Source of the DNA: Vulcanimicrobiota bacterium
Lineage (GTDB): Bacteria > Vulcanimicrobiota > Vulcanimicrobiia > Vulcanimicrobiales > Vulcanimicrobiaceae
Length of the DNA stretch: 64,000 bases
Assembly (NCBI GenBank): GCA_003161435.1
Contig: PMOS01000002.1
Span: 28,383 to 92,382 of the forward strand
Reading direction: 5' to 3'
The translations under genes and the position numbers were made by a program. The notes below the pieces were generated by a model. That model ran no database searches, had not been told where the DNA came from, and was given only the letters and a program-made list of their open reading frames with translations. Below are positions 56,008 through 64,000 of the stretch, piece after piece; the stretch's first letter is position 1; every line of letters begins with the position of its first letter.

Positions 56008-56861
56008 CTACGCGCAGGCGCGGTAGTAGCGGCGGGCTCGGCTCAGAATCTCGCCGGCGTAGTCCGGCAAGTTGTTGCGCAGCCAGAGAATGACGGCCTC
56101 GCCGCGCGGGACGACCCCCACGACGGCCGGTAGTTCGCTTTCATCAACGGGCGCAGCCCGTCGGCCCGGGTACCGAGAACGTCGGCCATCGCACGCTCGA
56201 TCGCGCTCTCGAGGTTCTGTTCGCCCCCGGTCGGCACGAGGTGCGTGTGCGCGCAAAGCACCTGGTCGATTCCGGCGACGTGAAAGTCGTCGCCGAACAC
56301 GTCGATCGGATAGGCGCAGTAGAGCTCGAGCCGCTCCTCGGCGAGAAGCTCGTTCCACAGCCCCTCGAGCGCGATCGCGGCGGATTCGTGACCGGCCTGC
56401 CACAAAACTCCGACCATCTCGCCGTAGGCGCGGATCGAACCCCCGTCACTCCGGACGCTCGCCAGTGCCCCATTGACGGTTTCACGGAACAGTCCGGGAT
56501 CCGGCCTGCCGGCGACGAGAAAACGAGCAAGCGTATCGTGCGCATCGAGCAGCAACAACCGAGCGTCGCGAACCGCCGCTCCGGAGTCGACGCCCAGGCG
56601 TTCGAGCTCCGCGGCGAAGGCTGCCGCGTGCGCGCCGCTGGCGATGACGACCAACCCGTCACCCCGTTGCCATCCTTCGTGCAGATAGCGTCCAACGCTG
56701 CGCGCCAGAGACAACTCATCCGCGTCGTAGAGTTGGACGAAGTGAGACGGCGCGGGCACCTGCGGCGCCGTTCCCGAGGTCAGGAGCTGGGACAAGGGCT
56801 CTCTCGCTTGGGACTGGTCGCCGCGTACGCAGCGGCGACGCTCACAGGAAACGTTGCCCAT
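56008..56861 (-). CDS. MEDS-domain (DcmR sensory) protein with apparent frameshift
   Basis: HFVQLYDADELSLARSVGRYLHEGWQRGDGLVVIA...; reading continues sensibly in another frame after C5 run 56115-56119 (GVVPRGEAVILWLRNNLPDYAGEILSRARRYYRACA). Confidence 0.7.
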
Positions 56862-56916
56862 TCTACCAGCACTTTCACGCGAGTGCCAAGAAAATCTCAG
56901 AAGAGCCTAGCAAGCC

Positions 56917-58065
56917 TCAGCGCTGGGGTCGAATGCGGTAGATCGCGCCGGCCTGGTCCTCGCTGACGAACAGCGAGCCGTCGGTCCCGACGGCGACGCC
57001 GGTCGGGCGACACGTACGCGAGCCGTCGGCGTTCTGGCAGCCGCCCAGAAACTCGGTCCACTGTGCCGCTGGGTTCGACCAGTCGACCGGTTTGGCGGGG
57101 TCCGCGCCGCTGAACGGCAAGAACGCGACCCGCGGCGGCACCAGCGGCGTGTGCCAGGAACCGTGCAGCGCGACAAAGGCGCCGCCCCGGTATTTGGCCG
57201 GGAACACGTAGGGCCCGTGCGCGTCGAGCGGATAGAACGCGGCACCGATCGGCGTCTCGTAGGCCGGGAACACCGCCCGCGGCACGACGACGTTCGCGCA
57301 GCTCGCGGTGCCGATCGGCTTGCGGTCATCGTAGCAGATGAGCCAGCCGTAGTCGGGCGTTCCGGCGTGCGCCGTCACGTCGTCGAAGATCTCGTAGGGA
57401 TGACCGTGCTGGAGCTCGTCGCGGCCCGCGACACCGGCCCACACCGCGCCCGTCCCGGGCTGCACTGCGAGCGCGATCGCGTTGCGAATGTCGATTGCGC
57501 GTGCGTGCATGTTCGAACCGTCGGGTGCCATCGCTTGAATCGTCGCGCGAGTCGGGTCCTTCTCGGCGCACGCGTTGCACGATGAGCCGACGCTCGCGTA
57601 CAGCGTCCCTTTGCTGAGCACGACGGTTGTGGTCGAATGTCCGCCGCCGCCCCCGGTGCGGACGCTCGCGATCTTCTGCGGTTTCTCGCGCGCCGCACGG
57701 TCGCCGGTGCGATACGGCACGCGGTACACGCCGAACTGTCCGCCGGCATACAGCGTGTCGGCGCTCAGATAGACGCTCGCGACCGGTCGATCGTCGAACG
57801 TTGCGAACGTCTGCGGTGTGCCCGGGCTACCCTGCGCGTCGGGGACGACCACGATCGTGTTGCCCGACGTTCCGACGAACACGTCGCCGTTCGGCGCGAC
57901 GGCGAGCTCGCGCGCGCCGTGAACGGTTGCGATGCGCTGTGCGGTGAAGCCCGCCGGAACCTTGGCGCTCGTGTCCGCCGACGCGGCCGGTCGCACGAAC
58001 GACGACGCGAACACCGTGCCGCCGCCGATCGCTACGGCGAGCGCAACGAGCGCGCCCCGTGTCAA
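56917..58065 (-). CDS. secreted PQQ-type sugar (sorbosone) dehydrogenase-like beta-propeller protein
   Basis: GARELAVAPNGDVFVGT, GTGAVWAGVAGRDELQHGHPYE, GVAVGTDGSLFVSEDQAGAIYRI; start approximate (TTG 58065). Confidence 0.75.
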   Translation of the reverse strand: MTRGALVALAVAIGGGTVFASSFVRPAASADTSAKVPAGFTAQRIATVHGARELAVAPNGDVFVGTSGNTIVVVPDAQGSPGTPQTFATFDDRPVASVYLSADTLYAGGQFGVYRVPYRTGDRAAREKPQKIASVRTGGGGGHSTTTVVLSKGTLYASVGSSCNACAEKDPTRATIQAMAPDGSNMHARAIDIRNAIALAVQPGTGAVWAGVAGRDELQHGHPYEIFDDVTAHAGTPDYGWLICYDDRKPIGTASCANVVVPRAVFPAYETPIGAAFYPLDAHGPYVFPAKYRGGAFVALHGSWHTPLVPPRVAFLPFSGADPAKPVDWSNPAAQWTEFLGGCQNADGSRTCRPTGVAVGTDGSLFVSEDQAGAIYRIRPQR

Positions 58066-58066
58066 C

Positions 58067-59404
58067 TCACCGCCGGTGAACCGCGCTGGTCGCCGTCGAG
58101 CTGGGACGGATGCGCAGAATCCATCCGTTCTGGTCGTCCGCGACGAACAGGCTTCCCTGCGATCCGACCGCGACGCCGGTGACGCGCGCGACGCGGCTGC
58201 CGGAGCTCGTTTGAAAGCCGGTGAGGAAGTCGTTCCACTGCGCGGACGGATTGCTCCAGTTGACCGCGGTCGCGGGGGCGCTGCCGCTGAAGGGAACGAA
58301 CGCGACGTGCGGCGGGTCGATCGGGATCGGGCCGTTGGAGTGCCACGATCCGTGCATTCCCACGAACAGCCCGCCGTGCCAGCTCGCAGGGAACGCGTAT
58401 GCGCCGCCTTGCGACGCGGGATAGAACGCGGCGCCGATGATCGTCGAGTAGGCGGGAAACTCGAGCGCCGGCGCGACGACGGCGCTGCAGTTCGCGCCCG
58501 ACGTGTACGCGACATGGTTCTCCTCGCACACCGGCCAACCGTAGTCGGCCGGCGCCGCGTGCGACGCAACCGGGTCCATGAACTCGTACGGGTGGCCGGA
58601 CGGCAAATTGTCCTGACCGGCGCCACCGGCCCACACCGTTCCGGTCGACGGATCGGTGGCGACCGCGATCGCGTTGCGCAGGCGCGTCGCCTGCGTCGTC
58701 ATCCCGGTGCCGTCGATCGCCATGCGCTGCACGGTCGCGCGGGTGGGATCGACTTCCGCGCACGCGTTGCACGACGACCCGACGCCGACATACAGGGTCG
58801 AACCGCTGACCCCAACGGAGCTGGTGGTGTGCACGTCGCCGTCGGAGTTCGGCGCGATCGCGCCGGTTCGCACGGATGCGATCTTCGCCGGCGTTCCGCT
58901 CTGCGCGCCGGCCGTATAGGCGATGCGATAGACGCCGTGCTGCGTCGCCACGAAGACGAAGCCGGCGCCGAAGGCGACGCCTTGCGCGGGCGAGTCGGGT
59001 AGCGTCGCGAACGTCGCGGGCGTGCCGGCTGCGCCGGCGCTCTCCGCGTTCGGAACGATCGCGATCGACGAACCCAACGTGCCGACGATCAGATCGCCGT
59101 TCGGCAGCGCGGCCAACTCACGGGCTCCGCCGACCGTCGCGATGTGGCTCACCAAGAAGCCTTGCGGGGCGCGAATCGCGGCGTTGGCCGGCGCCGCGCT
59201 CGGCCCCGGCGTGGGCGTCGCGCTCGGCGTCGCGCTCGGAATCGTCGACGGCTGCGTGACCGGGGTCGGCGTCGAAACCGGGGCGACTCCGGCGCCCGGC
59301 GGACCGCCGCCGGCGTTCGACGACGCCGTCGTCGAGCCGCCGCCGGCGCACGCGGCGAACGCGACGGCAAGCAACGCGCAGCCGGCGAGCGAACGGAGGC
59401 GACG
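58067..59404 (-). CDS. sorbosone dehydrogenase-like lipoprotein, tandem paralogue
   Basis: Lipobox-like VAFAACAGG; shared VGSSCNACAE.DPTRATVQ and GVAVGSQGSLFVADDQNGWILRI; start codon not resolved. Confidence 0.7.
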   Translation of the reverse strand, partial: RRLRSLAGCALLAVAFAACAGGGSTTASSNAGGGPPGAGVAPVSTPTPVTQPSTIPSATPSATPTPGPSAAPANAAIRAPQGFLVSHIATVGGARELAALPNGDLIVGTLGSSIAIVPNAESAGAAGTPATFATLPDSPAQGVAFGAGFVFVATQHGVYRIAYTAGAQSGTPAKIASVRTGAIAPNSDGDVHTTSSVGVSGSTLYVGVGSSCNACAEVDPTRATVQRMAIDGTGMTTQATRLRNAIAVATDPSTGTVWAGGAGQDNLPSGHPYEFMDPVASHAAPADYGWPVCEENHVAYTSGANCSAVVAPALEFPAYSTIIGAAFYPASQGGAYAFPASWHGGLFVGMHGSWHSNGPIPIDPPHVAFVPFSGSAPATAVNWSNPSAQWNDFLTGFQTSSGSRVARVTGVAVGSQGSLFVADDQNGWILRIRPSSTATSAVHRR

Positions 59405-60019
59405 ATGACGGCTCGGACGATTGCGGTGATCGATTACGGTGGCGGCAACGTCGGCTCGCTGGTCGCGGCCCTCGAGCGCCGCGGCGCGCCGTTCGTGCTC
59501 ACCGAGAACCCGCGCGACGTCGAGCGGGCCGGAGCGGCGATCCTGCCGGGTGACGGTGCTTTCGGCGCGACGGTCGATGCGCTGCGACAACGGGGCTTCG
59601 AAGAAGCGATCCGGGATACGATCGCCGCAGGACGCCCGTTCCTCGGGATCTGTGTCGGAATGCAAGTGCTGTTCGACTCCAGCGATGAGTTCGGCGGTGC
59701 CGCCGGCTTGGGTGTCTTACCCGGCGAAGTCCGCCGCTTCACCAGCGCACCGCGGGTCCCGCACATGGGCTGGAACGACCTGGTGATCGAGCGTGCTCAT
59801 CCTTTCGTCGAGGGGATCGCCGACGGTGCGTGGGCCTATTTCCTCCATTCGTATCGCGTCGCCGACACCGAGACGCTCGTGGCGTCGTGCGAGTACGGCG
59901 AGCGCTTTGCTGCTGTAGTCGCGCGGGACAACGTCATGGCGACGCAGTTTCACCCGGAGAAGAGCCGCGCGACCGGCGGCCTGCTGCTCGACAACTTCCT
60001 GCGCATCGCGCGTGGCTGA
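59405..60019 (+). CDS. hisH: imidazole glycerol phosphate synthase subunit HisH
   Basis: IDYGGGNVGSLVAAL, PFLGICVGMQVLFDSS, VMATQFHPEKS. Confidence 0.97.
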   Translation: MTARTIAVIDYGGGNVGSLVAALERRGAPFVLTENPRDVERAGAAILPGDGAFGATVDALRQRGFEEAIRDTIAAGRPFLGICVGMQVLFDSSDEFGGAAGLGVLPGEVRRFTSAPRVPHMGWNDLVIERAHPFVEGIADGAWAYFLHSYRVADTETLVASCEYGERFAAVVARDNVMATQFHPEKSRATGGLLLDNFLRIARG

Positions 60020-60746
60020 CCGCGCGCTGACGCTCTACCCCGCGATCGACCTGCGCGGCGGCTACGCCGTGCGCCTCGAACGCGGCGATCCGGCTCGCGA
60101 GACGCGGTACGATGCCGATCCGGTGGCGCGCGCGCGCGCGTTCGTCGCGCAGGGAGCGCGCGCGCTGCATGTCGTCGATCTCGACGGCGCGTTCGGCACC
60201 GGCGAGAACCAGGCGGCGCTGCGCGCGATCTGCGGTGCGGCCGGTATCCCGGTGCAGACCGGCGGCGGGATCCGCAGTGCCGGCGACGTCGAGGTTCGCT
60301 TGGCGGCCGGCGCGCAGGCGGTCGTGATCGGCACGTTGCTCGTCGAACGGCCCGACGACGCGCGGGCTATCGTCGAACGCTGGGGCGATCGGATCGTGGC
60401 TGGGATCGACGCGCGCGGAGATCGCGTCGCGACGCGCGGTTGGCGGGCCGAGAGCGCAACTTCGCGCGACGAGCTCGTGCGCACCGTCGCCGGCTGGGGC
60501 GTCACGCGCGTCGTCTACACCGAGATCGCGCGCGACGGCATGGGTGCGGGCTACGACGTCGACGCGCTCGCGCACGTCGCGGCGTTGGCGCCGTTGCGGA
60601 TCACCGCCAGCGGCGGCGCGCGGACGCTCGCCGATCTGCGCGCGCTGCGCGACGGGACGCCGGCCAACGTCGATGCCGCGATCGTCGGGCGCGCGCTCTA
60701 CGAAGGGACGCTCGATCTCGGCGAAGCGTTGGCCGCGCTGCGCTGA
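60012..60746 (+). CDS. hisA: HisA (ProFAR isomerase)
   Basis: LYPAIDLRGGYAVRLERGD, VQTGGGIRSAGDVE, VVYTEIARDGMGAGYD. Confidence 0.96.
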   Translation: MADRALTLYPAIDLRGGYAVRLERGDPARETRYDADPVARARAFVAQGARALHVVDLDGAFGTGENQAALRAICGAAGIPVQTGGGIRSAGDVEVRLAAGAQAVVIGTLLVERPDDARAIVERWGDRIVAGIDARGDRVATRGWRAESATSRDELVRTVAGWGVTRVVYTEIARDGMGAGYDVDALAHVAALAPLRITASGGARTLADLRALRDGTPANVDAAIVGRALYEGTLDLGEALAALR

Positions 60747-60750
60747 ACGC

Positions 60751-60767
60751 CGGCGCGCCGCGCGCCG
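60751..60767. terminator. GC-rich hairpin between convergent hisA and alr
   Basis: CGGCGCG-CCG-CGCGCCG perfect 7-bp stem. Confidence 0.4.
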
Positions 60768-60768
60768 A

Positions 60769-61887
60769 TTACGTCGTGGCGTTCGTGTACGTGCGCGGAA
60801 CGTGCGCGGGCAACCGTGCGACGATCTCGTAGCCGATCGTCCCGCAGGCCTCGCCGAGATCGTCGGCGGTGATCTGTTCGTCACCGTCACGGCCGATCAG
60901 TGTCACCGCGTCGCCGACCGCGACGTCGCGCACGGTGGTGACGTCGAGAAACGCCATGTCCATGCAGATGCGCCCGACGACGGGGACGCGCGTCGCACGC
61001 ACCAACGCCTGTGCACTGTTGCCGGCGCTGCGCGGTAAACCTTCGGCGTATCCGATCGGCAACGTGGCGATCCGCGACGGCCGCGCCGCGTACCAGGTGC
61101 GCCCGTACCCGACGGTTGCTCCCGCTTCGACGTCGTGCAGCGCGACGATGCGCGTTCGCCACTGCAGGGCGGGCTCGAGTGCGAGGCCGCGCTCGCGCAT
61201 CAGCGCCTCGCTCTGCTCGCTGGGCCAGATGCCGTACAGACCGATACCGCAACGAACCGCATCCAGCCGCGTCTCCGGCCACAGGATCGCGGCCGCCGTC
61301 GCGGCGACGTGCCGTTCTACATGCGCGTCGAGCGCGTGCGTCGCGGACGAGAAGCGCGCGAGCTGCTCGCGGGTGAACGTCGAGTCGATCTCTTCGGCGG
61401 CAGCCAAGTGCGTGAACGCGCCGATCAATTCGTACTCGGGCGTTTGCGCATATCGTGCCAACGCCTCGGGGGCTTCGGCGACGTCGAGGCCGAGCCGCAC
61501 GACGCCGGTGTCGATCTTGGCGTGCAACGCGACGCGATCCCCGCGGCGGCGCGCGATGGCCGCGACGTCATCCGCGTAGCCGCCGCGATCCCACAAGGTC
61601 AGTTGTACGCCGGCCGTCTGCGCGGCCGCGAGCTCGGCGGCGGCGACCGGGCCCATCACGTGGATCGCGCTCGTGATGCCGGCGGCGCGCAGCGCGAGCG
61701 CCTCATCCAGCTCGTACACGCACAGGCGCGCCGAGTGCGGTGCGAGCGCGCGAGCCACCGGGACGAGCCCATGACCGTATGCGTTGGCCTTGACGACGGC
61801 GGTCAGCCGGGCGGGTGCGACCAACGCGGCGAGGGACTCGGCGTTGCGGACGATCGCGCCCAGGTCGACCGCGATCTCCGCGTCCAC
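60769..61887 (-). CDS. alr: alanine racemase
   Basis: LTAVVKANAYGHGLVPVARAL PLP-lysine motif; ALQWRTRIVALHDVEAGATVGYGRTW; GRICMDMAFLDVT. Confidence 0.97.
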   Translation of the reverse strand: MDAEIAVDLGAIVRNAESLAALVAPARLTAVVKANAYGHGLVPVARALAPHSARLCVYELDEALALRAAGITSAIHVMGPVAAAELAAAQTAGVQLTLWDRGGYADDVAAIARRRGDRVALHAKIDTGVVRLGLDVAEAPEALARYAQTPEYELIGAFTHLAAAEEIDSTFTREQLARFSSATHALDAHVERHVAATAAAILWPETRLDAVRCGIGLYGIWPSEQSEALMRERGLALEPALQWRTRIVALHDVEAGATVGYGRTWYAARPSRIATLPIGYAEGLPRSAGNSAQALVRATRVPVVGRICMDMAFLDVTTVRDVAVGDAVTLIGRDGDEQITADDLGEACGTIGYEIVARLPAHVPRTYTNATT

Positions 61888-62361
61888 CTACGGCTTCCGC
61901 AGGCGGCTGAAGGACGAGACGATCAGCGCGACCGGGATCCCATAGAACACGAGATGACCGATCAGCTCCTTCCCGAGCAGGTCGGGCGTCGGCCGGTGGT
62001 AGAGCCCGGCGGTCAGCAGTGCGATCTGGGTGAAGATGTAGATGATCACGCCGAACACCGCGCCGGACACGAACGGCCGGGTGACCAGCTGCGGCTGCGA
62101 GCGTGCGAGGTAGACGTAGCCGAGCGCCCAACCGATCGCCAGAACGAAGATGAGCCCGACCCCGATCGCTGCCGCCGCGGGGTTGGCGTAGGCCGCGGGC
62201 CCGAGCATTGCGACCGCCGCGAAGGTGAAGAAAGCAGCCGGCGGTGGGGCCGCGCCGTCCCATTGCAGCACGAAGAGGAAGAGGACGATCAAGAGCGCGG
62301 CGCCGGCGCCGGCCACGATCCCGGCGGCGAGCCGGCCGCGCAGCGTCAGGGTGCGATCCAC
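61888..62361 (-). CDS. membrane protein of unknown function
   Basis: Four to five hydrophobic segments; GTG 62361. Confidence 0.55.
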   Translation of the reverse strand: MDRTLTLRGRLAAGIVAGAGAALLIVLFLFVLQWDGAAPPPAAFFTFAAVAMLGPAAYANPAAAAIGVGLIFVLAIGWALGYVYLARSQPQLVTRPFVSGAVFGVIIYIFTQIALLTAGLYHRPTPDLLGKELIGHLVFYGIPVALIVSSFSRLRKP

Positions 62362-62390
62362 GGCAGACGCCTTCGCGACCGCTGGTGTCC

Positions 62391-62954
62391 TCAGCCTCCG
62401 GGCGACTCCGGCGCCTCCGGCGCTGCCGCGTCCCTGCGCATTTGCGTCTCGAACGCGAGCTCGCGCGCCTCGAGCGCGTCGCCGATCCGCTTGATCAGGT
62501 CGCGCATCGTCGCTTCCGCGATCCGGTGGCCGATCACCGCGTCGAACACCACGCCGGGAGCGCCGAACGGCGGCCGGTAGGCCCCCTCGAACGTGAGCCG
62601 GGTCGTCTCGACCGAGGCGATCCTGAGGCGCAACGTCCCGTGGAAGTCCGGGAACAGCCGTGTCCCGGCGCGCCACTCGATCATCATCGCGTCGTGGCCG
62701 CGCCCGGTTTCGGTGTCGTCTGGATGAAGGGCGAAGACCAGCTTGACCGGCTCGTGTGCCTGACCGGGCAGCGAGTGCACGAAGTCTCGCAACGGAACCC
62801 GGACCTCGACCTCGCGCTCGGCGTCCCGCAAGAACTCCTCGGCGTAGTCGTGAGCGACCGAGAACGGGCACCGGACGACGCGTTCGACCAGGACGCGGGT
62901 GATGGCGGGCACGGTTAAGTTCTCGTACCCTCGGAGCGCCTTTTCCTCTTGCAC
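62391..62954 (-). CDS. hypothetical protein, possibly SRPBCC-like
   Basis: Long ORF with normal composition; fold guess only. Confidence 0.55.
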   Translation of the reverse strand: MQEEKALRGYENLTVPAITRVLVERVVRCPFSVAHDYAEEFLRDAEREVEVRVPLRDFVHSLPGQAHEPVKLVFALHPDDTETGRGHDAMMIEWRAGTRLFPDFHGTLRLRIASVETTRLTFEGAYRPPFGAPGVVFDAVIGHRIAEATMRDLIKRIGDALEARELAFETQMRRDAAAPEAPESPGG

Positions 62955-62987
62955 TCCGCCCCTGAGTCTGCTAACGTAAATCTCCGG

Positions 62988-63014
62988 CTGGCACTCTCAT
63001 GCTAGAAGTGCCAA
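62988..63014. promoter_or_regulatory. CIRCE-like HrcA operator
   Basis: CTGGCACTC-TCATGCTAG-AAGTGCCAA (9-nt spacer) upstream of groES. Confidence 0.85.
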
Positions 63015-63067
63015 GCCCATGTCCCCTCTCTGTACCGTCAGCAGCAAGCTTTCGGAGGATGGTTTTC

Positions 63068-64000
<933 letters not shown>

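Overview
This is a GC-rich bacterial chromosomal window of 64 kb with dense, mostly housekeeping content. From left to right it contains: (i) a membrane protein cut off by the window edge, a BsuPI-like protein and a D-aminoacylase. (ii) Two small Em/LEA-group-1-like 'KGG' repeat stress proteins behind a sequence that looks like a sigma-B promoter. (iii) An outer-membrane/LPS-export and lipoprotein block on the minus strand (lptC-like, lnt, LptD/OstA-like, LptF/G-like, SLT lipoprotein), with a small metallothionein-like gene that the ORF track missed and a 200-bp concentric palindrome. (iv) A very compact dcw cluster: mraZ-rsmH-ftsL-ftsI-murE-murF-[F420 gamma-glutamyl-ligase-like]-mraY-murD-ftsW-[GNAT]-murG-murC-murB-ddl, with no ftsQ/ftsA/ftsZ following. 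(v) A TPR-LuxR regulator, SDR/ALDH, a CreD-like membrane protein with a twin operator, and a phytoene/squalene synthase. (vi) Two complete branched-chain-type ABC transporter (liv) operons with amidohydrolase, TauD-like, HIBADH-like and GH76-like genes. (vii) Citrate synthase-hisB, then a minus-strand stress-signalling block (MEDS, STAS, PAS/GAF/SpoIIE/HATPase, HdeD) and tandem sorbosone-dehydrogenase-like genes, then hisH-hisA, alr and CIRCE-groES-groEL (truncated). I saw no rRNA, tRNA, CRISPR array, prophage or transposase. The strongest leads are the metallothionein-like ORF, the sigma-B-like promoter ahead of the Em/KGG genes together with an RsbU/STAS module in the same window, the CofE-like ligase translationally coupled inside the dcw operon, the concentric palindrome at 6487-6687, and the paired CTTTGY-N3-RCAAAG operators at 33412-33455. 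Lineage cannot be proven from the sequence; a deep-branching, outer-membrane-bearing phylum (for example Eremiobacterota-like) is only a guess.
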